The notes beneath the pieces are model-generated. The model made no database searches. It was not told the DNA's origin and worked only from the letters and a program-made list of their open reading frames with translations. A DNA stretch of 64,000 bases from Anoplolepis gracilipes (lineage: Eukaryota > Arthropoda > Insecta > Hymenoptera > Formicidae), in assembly GCF_047496725.1 (NCBI RefSeq), contig NC_132974.1, positions 13,016,501 through 13,080,500 on the forward strand, written 5' to 3'. Made by a program: the position numbers and the translations under genes. Shown here in pieces: positions 1-12,350 of the stretch; position 1 is the stretch's first letter; each line of letters opens with the position of its first letter.

Positions 1-251
1 AGAAACTCTTTATAAAATAGGATTATCGATTAATATTTAAGTAATTTTGTGGCAAAAATAACGGGAAAAGATTGAAACAGATATAAACGGGAAATATAAA
101 CAATTATATAAATTATACAAAAATGATTGAAGATCAGAATATATTTTTAAAAATCGAATTGATTTTCGAAATAACATAGATATTAATATTTAAAATTTTA
201 TTATTTTTAATTTAATAAAATTAATTTAATTAAATGCTATAAACATATTAC
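1..251 (-). other. RPA1 intron 7 (partial)
   Basis: AT-rich sequence to the left of the donor site at 250-251 (GTAATA on the minus strand). No further exon is recognisable before the window edge. Confidence 0.7.
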
Positions 252-2088
252 CTATTATATCATTCTTCTCTTTATTTTCCACTTCACTTATGGAAGAAAA
301 GTTGAACTGCAGTGTTGGTATGTCTTCACTGTTTTCGTGGCATGGCACAATCTCTGTATCATTAGTCATTGTCATTTCATAATCATTCTTCAATGAGTTG
401 AACTGTTTGTTCGCCGCCTTCAGGGCGCATCGTGAGATATAGTATACGTTTCCAATCTGCATAAATAAAACGTTCCACGTGTATAACTCAATTCTTTATA
501 TAAAAAAAAAAAAAAAAAGATTTGTCGCCGATTTTAGTTGCGCGAAATATGTGCGTACCTCTATCATATCGTAGAATTTATCACACATATCTCTAAACGC
601 GGTGCACCGAATTTCGCCACTCTCGTCGATTAGATCCATAGAGAATAATTTACCCTCTCCACGAGAGTTGCTCCATGTCCTGATTGCAGATTTATTGGTC
701 ACACGAACCTTAATTACCCATCTATAAATGCAAATAATCATTAATTTTTTTTTCTTTACACAACATTTTTATATCTCTATAAATATATTTTAATATATAT
801 ATTGAATTTTTTTTCATACCTGTTTTGGTAGGGACTTAATGCTGCAATTGGTGTAGTACATATATCAGAAGAGCCATAATTATCTGAAGTATTTTTCTGA
901 GCTGAACCATCTATTACAAACAAGACAGATTTTGTATTTAATAACAAAAATGTGTCACAAAGATAAAATATAATTAAATTATTCCTGAATATAATTGACA
1001 AAATAGTAGTACTTATTAACTAATAAGTGTACTTACTAGTTTGACGAGTAGTTTGATGAGTAGTTTTGGATGTATCAGATGTAGTTGAATCAGCATCTGA
1101 TTTAGTACTCTCTATGTTAGTTGGATCACCTATTCTATGTCCAACTGTGCTGCCAGGAACTATCACCTCAATACCCATTAATAGCATTACACGCCTAATA
1201 AAATGAATAGAAACATATACTTAACTTTTACTACTTATGCATTTTAATGTGTAAAATATAGATGATAAGTACTTTTCCTTGCCACCATTGTTCACCGAAG
1301 ACATATGATAGTTTGTTACTTTGCAGATTGCATATTCAGTCAAAATATTTTCTTCTATCAGGTTATTTAATTGAGTGGCCAACATCGTAAATGAATTGAA
1401 TCTCTGTCCATCAGAGACAAGTAATCTATATCGATCAGTAATGGTACCATCTTTGTTGACAGAATTTGGTAGCTTTTTATAGCCCTGTAAAATCACATTT
1501 AATACTAAGATCATATTCCCAAATAATTATAAAACTGCATATGTCTAAAGTATCAATTTTTAAAAACAAATTTTTAAGACTAAAGGTAAAGCGTTATATG
1601 CTTCTTTTGGTTCATGAATTACAAAACAAACTATAAAATCTGAATTATAAACATAAATGTTATTTTTATATAGTTGAGTCGAGCCAGCAGAATCATGATG
1701 CGATTAGGCTTCTGTTGTTCTTACAAGAGAATTATACGCTTCTTGTAAAAGCATATAATTCTCTTGTAAGAACAGAGGCCTAATCGCATAATGATTCTGC
1801 TGACTCGATTCAACTATACAAAAATGACGTTTATGTTCATAATACAGATTTTACAGTTTGTTTTATAATTCGCGAACCAAAAGTCAAAATATCAAGCTCT
1901 GTCAAATTGTTCATTACATCCATTTAATAGTTATACTTACCAACATTTGAAGTATCGGTTTTCCGACATCTACGCCTCTCATGATTTTCTGAAATGACCG
2001 AATTTCACAATTAGAGACAATATTATACGCAATAACGATTCAACTCCGACAAACTTACTTCTAATGATCCTTCTGTTAGCTTGTACAT
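252..2088 (-). CDS. RPA1: Replication protein A 70 kDa DNA-binding subunit (5' part, seven exons)
   Basis: This is the large subunit of the heterotrimeric single-strand DNA-binding protein RPA, which acts in nuclear replication, repair and checkpoint signalling. Coding exons, in transcript order: 2088-2059, 1988-1941, 1484-1273, 1194-1037, 910-820, 721-559 and 456-252. All introns are GT-AG and the phases join without a break (302 codons plus one base). Residues 1-110 form the RPA70N protein-interaction domain (start MYKLTEGSLE, then RYRLLVSDG and MLATQLN). A Ser/Thr-rich linker follows. DNA-binding domain A begins near SPYQNR and carries the family signatures VTNKSAIRTWSNSRGEGKLF and ANKQFNSL. 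The only in-frame ATG before the domain is at 2088. DBD-B, the zinc-finger DBD-C and the stop codon lie beyond the left edge, so the gene is partial in this window. It is head-to-head with C1QBP. Confidence 0.95.
1603..1884. repeat. Foldback element in RPA1 intron 2
   Basis: An imperfect inverted repeat of about 280 bases. The left arm (1603 to about 1740) reads as the reverse complement of the right arm (about 1757 to 1884), with scattered mismatches and a loop of about 17 bases near 1741-1757. The innermost 20 bases of each arm pair perfectly (GTTCTTACAAGAGAATTATA at the left). It lies between exon 2 (ends 1941) and exon 3 (starts 1484) and does not interrupt coding sequence. The structure suits a foldback MITE; no transposase is present. 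Confidence 0.8.
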
Positions 2089-2803
2089 GATTGTGGATTT
2101 TTCGGTCTCGACAATTGTTGACCTTCGACGTCTCCTTTTTGCGTTTCTCGATGGCCGAATTTCAGTAATGTATGCTCTGATCTTCCCGCCGAAGTCAATG
2201 ATTATCAAACAAACGATTGACCCGATTGACAAGTTGCGTTCCACAACTCCCTGTAAGAGGTTCGTTTTCTTAAGGCCTATCCATATGAAAAGACCACTTT
2301 CGTAATTATTTTGAGGGATCAGAAGACACCTAATCCTAATAACTTAAAGCCCGTATCAAATTATGCATTAAAGGATTAATAAAAAAATAAAATTTTCGAT
2401 CCTTTTATTTTAATTAATTAAACTCCAATGTGCGTGCGTGCGTGATGCAGGCTTTAAGAATGTTATATTTATCGTACGAGTTTGTCGGACGTAACGAATG
2501 GCTATCGAATAAAGAATTCTCGAAGAACTTTCCATTTGACAGCCAATCATATGACATTGACGTTTATACATGCTTGCTGAAAACGTCCCTCTGATTGGTC
2601 AATCGCTTTCGTAGTCGCACTCCATGTAAATCCGCTCGAATAGAGGACGTTTCGCGCCGGAAATCGCGCGTGCCTCCGAACCGGAAGTCAGATCAACGAC
2701 AGCCGCGTGACGCAATCATCTCGTTCTCTGGTGCCGCTGCTGATCATCGCGTTCTCTCCTCCAGTTTGTATCGTTTCATCGCTGTGTTAGATTTCTTGTC
2801 AAC
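2089..2803. promoter_or_regulatory. Shared divergent promoter of RPA1 and C1QBP
   Basis: This 715-base stretch separates two start codons that point away from each other. The C1QBP half (about 2590-2803) is CpG-rich. It holds an ETS/GABP-type core, AACCGGAAGT, at 2679-2688, and a second GCCGGAAAT nearby. No TATA box is evident at a sensible distance. Transcription start sites cannot be placed from sequence alone. The assignment as a bidirectional promoter is inferred from the gene layout. Confidence 0.55.
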
Positions 2804-5123
2804 ATGAACGGCATCGTGAGGAGCGCGATACGCGCCTCGGCTCTACGCGGCGTGCTCTCGGCATCGACGACGACGACGACGTCGTCATCCGCTGTCGCCG
2901 GTCAACCCGCCAGGGCGCTGTGGAACATGTGCGAGAGTCGGCGAACCGCCGAAATCGCACCGCTCGTATCCTCGTTCAAATTGCATGACTTCCGCGGCCG
3001 TAGGTGCTACAGCAGATCGCATACAAAAGGTATCGATTTGCCTACGAAGATGTCGTCGGATAAATCAAACGTTTATCGAAGGGTCTTGGAGACACTCGGA
3101 CGGTCGTCCATGTTTACCGCGTTGCGAATAAAAATTTTTGACTTGCAACATAAATGTATAAATTGGATCAAGATATGATTTAAATCGATCAACAATTTAT
3201 AAATTAAATTATAGAATTAGTTCTTTATATCTTCCTAGAAAAAGTAATCCACGATTGTTATAATATTTACTGTTTCTTTTTTAATGTATTTATTTATAAT
3301 TGTTGGCTAGTTTTTGGATGTTTTTCCAATCTTCTTTCATTATTTTTAAAATTTAAATTTGCTTTGTGGGCTATAAAATTTTATCAAATTTAAATATGAT
3401 TAAAATACTGTCTCAATAAGTATATGTTTAGTTTGTTTAATACAGAAATATATCTATAAATTTTATTTTAATGTAATAATTTATAATAACAATTTATAAA
3501 TTAAATTATAGAATTAGTTCTGTATATCTTCCTAGAAAAAGTAATCCACGATTGTTATAATATTTACTGTCTCTTTTTTAATGTATTCATAATTGTTGAT
3601 TAGTATTTTAGATGTTTTTCTTTCATTATTTTTAAAATTAAATTTGTTTTGTGGGCTATAAAATTTAATCATATTTAAATATGATAAAAATACTGTTAAT
3701 TAATATTAGTATTCATTTATTTTGTTTAATACAAAAATATCTAAATTTTATGTTACATGATACTCATGTCACATTGATTAGAAATATTTAGGTATATTCA
3801 TTTTTTATTAATTATGTTCTTTATCAGCGGAGAAAGAATTAGTGGAATTTCTTGCGGAGGAAATAGTAGCAGAGAAAAAGGCACAAAAGTTAAAGACAAT
3901 TCCAACAACATTAGATGGATTTACAGTATCCCTTAATGGTGCAGAGGTCAATCTTGAAAAAAAAGATGGCACTGATAGGTAAAACTTTTTACTACATTTG
4001 ATATATATATACATATTAGATTTAAACTATAGATTTAATACTTATACTATTTTTCCTTAGCATTCATATTTCCTTCAATGTGAATCATACAGTGGATGCC
4101 GACGCTGAAGGAGAGGTTGATCCTCGTCAAGATAATGTAGAGATAGGTGAAATGAAGAGCAAGCCAACATTCACAGTAGATATAATCAGGGGCAATCAGA
4201 CTTTGGGCTTTACGTGTTCCTTTAACAGTCAACCTGGCGCATCAGGTGCTGATGATAGTTACAGTATGTATATCTGCTGTAATAACTTTTTTTATTCCAA
4301 AGTGTTGAGTACAGGATGGCTTTTGTTTTGGTTATCTTGATAATTAATCTTTGGTATATAAAGACACTTTCATTGTATATTATATCATGATTTTATATCA
4401 CTGATAAAATGTTGAAAGTGTAACACTTTAATTTATTATATTTCTTAATTTCCTTGATTTTAATTATATACTTATATATTTTATTATAGATGATATATTT
4501 GGCATCGATGAAATTACGTTGTACGAGGGAGAACACAGTGAGAGAGTGTACTCTGTAGCTGGTGAGATCCTCGATGGTGTAAGTATTATTATTCTAATTT
4601 CTAATATGAGACATCTACTCTTTAATAACAGATTTATATTCTAATATAATTGTTATTAATAATTAAATATATTAATAATCAATTCTATATAATAATAAAT
4701 ATTACTCAATATTGAATCACATGTTGAACACAAAGCGCCACATGACTATCATTTTATTTATAAATCTTTAAACAAAAGATGTTCTTCTAAAATTAGAGAT
4801 CATAATCTCTTTTTATGATGTATTAAAATAATAGTATGTTTTAACTCTTCAATTGCTATTAGCATCTTTCATTAATTGTCTTTAATAATGCTAGTCTTAA
4901 CATTTCTATAGCCATTTATAATAGAATAAATCAGATAATTGAATTATTGAGTAAAGCTCTACTTATTTTCCAGTATCTGTATGATCTACTGATGAACTAT
5001 CTTGAGGAGAAAGGCATCTCGAACGAGTTTGCAGATAAGCTGATCGATTTAAGTACATCCTATGAGCACACGGCATATGTCAGTTTGTTGGAGGGCTTGT
5101 CAAAGTTTACATCGGGAAAGTAA
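2804..5123 (+). CDS. C1QBP: Complement component 1 Q subcomponent-binding protein, mitochondrial (p32/MAM33 family)
   Basis: An acidic, doughnut-shaped homotrimeric protein of the mitochondrial matrix, needed for mitochondrial translation and oxidative phosphorylation in other animals. Coding exons: 2804-3029, 3828-3978, 4061-4263, 4490-4578 and 4974-5123. All introns are GT-AG and the phases are consistent, giving 272 aa (human about 282). Residues 1-60 are Arg/Ser/Thr-rich with almost no acidic residues until about 45, as expected of a matrix-targeting presequence. The MAM33 fold begins at AEKELVEFLAEEI. Family landmarks are the central acidic loop (VDADAEGEVD), DIFGIDEI and the C-terminal helix LYDLLMNYLEEKGI...SLLEGL. 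The start is the first ATG of the open frame after the CpG-rich promoter. A poly(A) signal AATAAA is at 5191-5196. Confidence 0.95.
3191..3760. repeat. Two-copy tandem duplication in C1QBP intron 1
   Basis: The block starting AACAATTTATAAATTAAATT at 3191 recurs at 3488, an offset of 297 bases, and stays alignable to about 3760. Both units share TTCCTAGAAAAAGTAATCC and TGTGGGCTATAAAATTT. Small deletions distinguish the second unit. The duplication is wholly intronic. Confidence 0.8.
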
Positions 5124-5190
5124 TTCTAGGACTTTAATGTTAAAACATTTCTTGCGATTGATATAATAGTTGTATCCTTAAGAATTGTTA

Positions 5191-5196
5191 AATAAA
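5191..5196 (+). terminator. Poly(A) signal of C1QBP
   Basis: Canonical AATAAA 68 bases after the C1QBP stop codon, in AT-rich sequence. It is the first hexamer downstream of the gene. Confidence 0.6.
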
Positions 5197-5219
5197 CATG
5201 TATTGATATTCAAAAGAAA

Positions 5220-5690
5220 TATAAAAATAATACAAAAATACATTAAAATACATGATAATATGATTTTCACTTAATGTGAAGAAAAAATAAAATTTTGTTT
5301 CACATAAATTAAAACAGTATTATATAAAATATTAGATGTAAATGTATGTACATTTCACAGAATTGTGTAGCTATAAGTATCTTTGTTCCTTCAGGTTTCA
5401 CTTTATTTAATGACAGTGCATAAAATGAAAGTACCGTACGTAAAAAGTAATTTAGAACATACACTGAAAGTATGTGACTGCTCTTTGTTTTAACATCCTG
5501 AGATGTGTAAAAAAGAAGTTAATTAAAATCTCTTACAGCGTACATTTTTATTATTAAATTATTAATAAGTAATATATTCCATGAATGACTAGTTACATAG
5601 ATTTTATCATTGGATTTAATTTTTTAAAGATCTATGGAAGGGAAAAGCCCTTTTTTTAGAAGTTCTAAAAATACATATATAAATATAAAA
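5220..5690. other. Intergenic spacer between C1QBP and Rab19
   Basis: About 470 bases of AT-rich sequence. No exon, repeat or RNA gene is recognisable. The CpG-rich 5' end of the Rab gene begins near 5700. Confidence 0.6.
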
Positions 5691-5949
5691 AAAAAAGCAA
5701 TCGAGGAGAGGAAAAGAAAGGAGAAAAGAGGGGTGACGAGTTCCAGGATTCGCCGCTGACGCGAGTCGGCAGCGGGGCGGAAAGATGGACCAAGATGGAC
5801 GCGATGAGACGTAATTAGGTGAAGGAAAGCTCGCGGAGGCGAGCGAGTGACGACGTAGAGGGTGAGCCGCGACGGAGTGGTAGAGTCCCGAATGCCCGTC
5901 CACCGTGATCGTCGTCGTCGTCGTCATCGAGACGCGTGGCCTGACGAGA

Positions 5950-7519
5950 ATGTCGTGTCGCGATCCCGACAATCTGATGGTGAACAAAAGCGACGACGAC
6001 GAGAGATTCGACTACCTGTTCAAGATAGTGCTGATCGGCGACTGTGGCACGGGCAAGACCTGCGTGGTCCAGCGTTTCAGGTCCGGCACGTTCGTCGAAC
6101 GTCATGGCAACACCATCGGCGTCGACTTCACCATGAAGACCGTCCTCATAGACGGCAAGAGAGTCAAGGTGCGAGACCAGGTTTTAACCTCGAATCATCC
6201 CTAGATATGGTGTCCGATGGATGATCCGTCAGTTGCTTTCTTCTTGTCATCGTTTTTTTGGCGGGAAAAGAAAACAATTTTGCATAAACAGAACTGTTGG
6301 AACTATCTTGTTTAATTTCATTTGTAAACATGTTTCTGAGTCAAAAAGAATGTTTTTAAATTATGTAAACGGAAATCAATTTGCTATGGATGTTTGTAGA
6401 CAAATCCTAAATATACTATTTTAGGTTCTGAAGTCAAATATCTTTTAAGATCTTTAGTAATATTTATCTGCCTTGAAATGTTAAAAAAATGATTTCTTGC
6501 AATGTACATGAAATATCTTTGTAATTAATCAGTATAGTGTATATCTAATAAACTATAATCCATAGATAAAACATAATTTTAATAGATTTGTTTTTATTAG
6601 AATTCAATAATTGTTGAAGTTTGATCTTCTGTTATTGACAGCTACAAATTTGGGATACTGCGGGACAAGAGAGATTCCGAACAATAACTCAGAGTTATTA
6701 TAGGTGTGCAAATGGAGTAATTGTAGGTATGTAAACAGCATTGTAATATATATATAACTACACAAAACATGTAGTTTTTTTATTTGTATATAAAAAAAAT
6801 CTTTATGAAAATTTATACAAATTTTTATAATTATTTTGATAAATAATTAATGAGAATGATGTTATACATATATTTTTGTTGACGATAGAATTTGAATTTT
6901 TTCCCCTTTTAATAACTTTAGCTCTATTATTGAAAAACAAAGCTTGTAACATTTTCTTAAAAATGTTTTGTCAATATTTTAGTTTACGATATTACAAAGC
7001 GATCGACATTTTTAAGTTTGCAACGTTGGGTGGAAGAAGTCCGGAGATATTCGTCGTCACATGTACTATTAGTATTAGTCGGTATGATCATTTTACATGC
7101 ATTACAACATATTTTCATTACTGTAATTACATATCTGTTATTATTCAGTTTTTACACACTTCTCGCTTTGCAGGTAACAAGTGCGACTTGGAAGATCTAC
7201 GGGAAGTGAAAAAGGCAGAGGCTGAAGCTTTATGCGAATATCTGCCTGAAGTTTTGCACGTAGTGGAGACCTCAGCCAAAGATAACACAAATATAGACTC
7301 CATTTTTTTCTATCTGGCATCTGAACTTAAGGTAAATCTATCTTATATAATTTTGTTATAAATTAAATATATCTTTCTTTACTTATTGTGCCTAAATTAC
7401 ACTTTTAGAGACGATACGATAACCGTCAGATTAGTGCAAGCGAAGACGATGTAGTAAAACTTGGTCCTGGACGAGATTTATCTTCTTGTTCAGGCTGTTC
7501 AGGCTACAAAATCTTTTGA
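5950..7519 (+). CDS. Rab19: Ras-related small GTPase, Rab19/Rab43 type
   Basis: A membrane-trafficking GTPase; Rab19/43 members act at the Golgi and in apical or ciliary transport. Coding exons: 5950-6168, 6642-6726, 6983-7081, 7174-7331 and 7409-7519. The GT-AG junctions are all in phase and give 223 aa. All nucleotide-binding motifs are intact: G1 GDCGTGKT (30-37), switch I NTIGVDF (54-60), G3 WDTAGQE (77-83), G4 NKCD (136-139) and G5 SAK (168-170). The strings KTCVVQRF, TITQSYYR and YDITKRSTFLSL point to the Rab19/Rab43 branch. The start chosen is the first ATG in frame (MSCRDPDN); the upstream frame has only a GTG. The tail is odd: the cysteines at 214 and 217 are followed by six more residues (SGYKIF) instead of a terminal CC or CXC. 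Rab identity is very secure; the choice of Rab19 over Rab43 is less so. Confidence 0.93.
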
Positions 7520-9240
7520 ACCTTTTTTTTCAACGACGCGCATGTTTCTGGATAACTGAGATATTCATGAAACAACACACGTCCTAGTGATAAGATAAAA
7601 GGCAGTCAACGATGTAAATGTACTATCTGTTGATAAGTTTTATTTCAAATTTTATACACAATTTTACTGTAACTCTAAATTAAACTACAAAATTTTTTAA
7701 TCAACGTATGCCAAAGGATTGTTTGCACATGGAAAATATTGTGTAAACTTTTTATAAAAATTTCACTGCCTTTTATCCTATATGTATAGCTGCATACAAA
7801 TTAACATATCTCCAGAAACTAGAACACTCAATGTCGGTCTATCAATATAGAAAAAAAAAGTTTATATACCAAATTGAAGATATTCTTCTTTCAATTGCAC
7901 AGAATAGAATGGACATTGACTCTTCTAGTCCCGAAAGATATGAATCTCATGATAAAGATATCCTTAAAATAGGATAGCTCATTTTTGCTTTAAAAGCTTA
8001 TTGTTCTAAAAAGAGCACGTTTGTATATTTTTATATTCGATATAACAAACACAGGTACAAATTTATACACATGCACATACATACTAAAATATCACAAATG
8101 CTGTGGCGACCTGAAGAGATGCTAGATATCCTTGTGCCTTAAAAATTCGTAGTAAACCTCACACATTTTCGTATAATAAGCGCACAAAAAACATAAGCGA
8201 AGTGCAATCGAAAAGATTATGGGAGATTTTCATTGTGAGTGGTAACTCATTTTCTTCTCTTCTTTTCTTTATTTATTTTATTTATTTATTCGCGTGAATG
8301 TGTGTTGTGGCAAATGCGAAGATTTAACTTCTCGGTCGCCGAACATCCATTCGAATAACAAAGTTGTAAATACTAATCCTTAGTCGTACATTCTCAGCAC
8401 GTTTTACGCTGAGAGACTACTTGTCTCATTCTTAGCCTCGGATCAATTTAAGTGATTGCACTTGGCATTAAAAGTGCATCGAGAATACAGATATAGAAAG
8501 TGTCTCGTGACTAAATACAATTGTGTTATTTATGAATGAACAAATATAAGGAATCTCTGTAATAGCATTTATACACAAAAAAATCATTGTAATATATTTT
8601 TTAAAATACTTACATCGCACATAAAAAAAGTGTATAAGTGCATATTATAATACTCATTGCGAATCAGAATTTTTATTTTATATAAAAGTAATGTACGTAA
8701 TCAAGGACGTAAATCTCCATTATCTTGCGCGCAAATGTTGCCAGAAACGTACGAAAAGTGTTCTCACAATTTAAGATCTTTGTTAATTTACATAAGCGTA
8801 TACATATCTCTTTCTCTCATTATATAGATCTGTAGATCCTTTGATATAAAAATATTTCTCCAAAATACAACAAGCAATACATTCTTCCATTGCACTGTTA
8901 ATTAGATAAAATTATTATTTGAATTATGTGCACAAAAAATTGTGAAATAAATTTATATTGCATCATAATATTATATTATAATTTTGTGCCGAAATAATAT
9001 ATAAAATAATGATATAAAGAAAATTGTCATAGAAAATAATTAAATCTTTATTATATTATAAATGATATAACTGGTACATATATTTTTCGCTAAAAAAAAT
9101 ACATGCAGTATAATTGCTTTGTTGTAATTTTGACGACGGACTCTATTATATTGATATTGCGTTTGGTACATTTGAAACATTGTGTATATCATACTGTTGA
9201 AATTCTATAATTTGTAACAAATAAAGCATTTTTTGTACTT
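7520..9240 (+). other. Long 3' UTR of Rab19
   Basis: Downstream of the stop codon there is about 1.7 kb of AT-rich sequence with no coding signal, up to an AATAAA at about 9220-9225 followed by a T-rich stretch. A long 3' UTR ending there is the simplest reading. Earlier, weaker poly(A) sites are possible. Confidence 0.45.
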
Positions 9241-10597
<1,357 letters not shown>

Positions 10598-10979
10598 TTT
10601 TATTAACGCCTTGTTCTACGCGCGACATATATATATATAAAACAAGCTCTGCATTAATTACATTTTTTAAAAATATTACATGATCTACTGCTATATCAAT
10701 TTGGAAATATTAAATAATAGATTAATATAAATAATAGATTCACATCTTAATGCAAATATTGACGGCGATAAAAATAATATATATGTATCAGGAAGACTCG
10801 AGATTGGATAAATTTTTGATACGACGGTATTTCTCACCCAATAGTATTATACGATTATTGTTACAGCAATTAGAATTTGTATAATCAAGTGAAACCTTGT
10901 GCCTTTTTACTTTATACATACTTTTGGGAAGAAAATTGACTATAAATAACCCTAAACCTTGAAGTCTAATATGCCGTTT
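10598..10979 (-). other. Probable 3' UTR of HMG-CoA synthase
   Basis: About 380 bases follow the stop codon to the first clear minus-strand AATAAA (TTTATT on the plus strand at about 10598). The end point is a guess from this single hexamer. Confidence 0.35.
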
Positions 10980-12350
10980 TCATACTCTCTTATAAGTCCT
11001 CCTGTATTTTTCGTCCACCTGGGTCAAGTAATACGTTCCTGAAAACATGTCGTCTATACTACTCTCCGGAGTGAATGGCACAACGTGACAATTTTGTTCC
11101 CTCGACGTCAACACCCTGGTATAGTCCGCCGGAGAGAGGCAGTGACGTCCCTCCAATTGCGGCTTGACATAAGAGAGAGCGCCGATGATCTTGGACAGGC
11201 CGGAACCGTCCCGCGTGTCTCTCGTCACCGTCAACGAGTACATGCTGGAGCAGAAGCCCGATCCGTAGGAGAATATACCGATCTTACTGCCGGCCAATTC
11301 ACTAATCGGCTTCGATATGAGTAACGACACTAAACCGGAGTAGACCGACGGTGTGTACATATTTCCAACTTGACTCGATATCAGTAGACTAGGTCGAGTC
11401 TTTTGCTCAAAGTCAGCCTTACTCAGTTGCATGAAGACTTTCTCGACGTCCCGATCGAAGTAGGTGTCCTCGAGTTTGGCGGTATGGAAGTTCATCGCGT
11501 CCTTGTAGTGGTCGCAGACCTGATCCTTCGGTGTGTTGAGAAAATCGACGAAAGCCAATCGGGCGAAGGACTTCTGTACGAGTTTGCAGTAAGGTGAGTG
11601 GAAGAGGAACGCGTCAAAGTTGGCCAATGTCACGGGAGACCCGCCAGAGAGACCCTTCGCCCTGGCCTTGTCGCAGTACAGTTGATAACAGCTATCCAGG
11701 GCGCTCAAGTAGCACTGAATCGACAGCTTGCCATCGACGACTGGGTACTCGGAGCGCAGATTCGGCTTGTAGAAGTCGTACGCGTGCCGCATGCAGGACG
11801 CACGTAGACCTCGATCGAACACGAGGGGCGCGTCCGGACCCACCAGGATGGCGATCGCGCCCGCGCCGCCGGTAGGTCTGGCGCTGCCCGCTTCGTACAC
11901 GGCGTTGTCGGCCGCGACGACCAGGGCGAGCCTGCCGTCCCAGGCGCTGCTCTCCACCCAGGCGATGGAGTTGAAGAGAGCGGCGGTGCCGCCGTAGCAG
12001 GCGTTGGTAGTGTCCGCGCCCTCGATGTCGGTGCAGCCATGCGGCTCGAACAGCTGCATCAGGATGGACTTGACTGACTTGCTCTTGTCGAGGATCGTCT
12101 CGGTCCCTACTTCCAGTCTACCGATATCCCGCGGCTCGATCCCGTGTCGCTCCAGGAGTCGATGGGTCACGGTCAGGCAGAGCGAGTTGATGTCCTCGCG
12201 ATCATTGCAGAAACCCATCCGCGACTGGCCAAGACCGACCGTGTACTTGCCCGCGGAAACACCATCGTATACCTCCAGCTCCGTCTGCTCCACGTACTGC
12301 GCCGGAAAGTACACCTCCAGTGCCCGGATACCGACGTCCTTTGGCCACAT
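10980..12350 (-). CDS. HMGCS1: Hydroxymethylglutaryl-CoA synthase (cytosolic type), single coding exon
   Basis: Condenses acetyl-CoA with acetoacetyl-CoA to HMG-CoA, the step before HMG-CoA reductase in the mevalonate pathway. In insects this feeds juvenile hormone, pheromone and dolichol synthesis rather than sterols. The frame is uninterrupted for 456 aa, close to the usual cytosolic length, and starts MWPKDVGIRALEVYFP with no presequence. The catalytic triad is present: Glu84 in VGTET, nucleophile Cys118 in NACYGG and His251 in HSPYCKL. Other signatures are ADNAVYEAGSARPTGGAGA, SSQVGNMYTPSVY and SYGSGFCSSMYS. No intron interrupts the coding region. It is tail-to-tail with Rab19. The start is the first ATG matching the family N-terminus. 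Confidence 0.97.
   Translation of the reverse strand: MWPKDVGIRALEVYFPAQYVEQTELEVYDGVSAGKYTVGLGQSRMGFCNDREDINSLCLTVTHRLLERHGIEPRDIGRLEVGTETILDKSKSVKSILMQLFEPHGCTDIEGADTTNACYGGTAALFNSIAWVESSAWDGRLALVVAADNAVYEAGSARPTGGAGAIAILVGPDAPLVFDRGLRASCMRHAYDFYKPNLRSEYPVVDGKLSIQCYLSALDSCYQLYCDKARAKGLSGGSPVTLANFDAFLFHSPYCKLVQKSFARLAFVDFLNTPKDQVCDHYKDAMNFHTAKLEDTYFDRDVEKVFMQLSKADFEQKTRPSLLISSQVGNMYTPSVYSGLVSLLISKPISELAGSKIGIFSYGSGFCSSMYSLTVTRDTRDGSGLSKIIGALSYVKPQLEGRHCLSPADYTRVLTSREQNCHVVPFTPESSIDDMFSGTYYLTQVDEKYRRTYKRV

Noticed and set aside
2081..2305. Open frame on the plus strand opposite RPA1 exon 1
   Set aside because: Antisense shadow and promoter sequence; no protein-like features and no splice support.
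5905..5949. N-terminal extension of Rab19 (poly-Val) from an upstream GTG
   Set aside because: It is a (GTC)n repeat with no ATG; the ATG at 5950 gives a normal Rab length.
5862..6224. 120-codon plus-strand frame overlapping Rab19 exon 1
   Set aside because: Arg-rich out-of-frame reading of the GC-rich Rab exon; the Rab frame is unmistakable.
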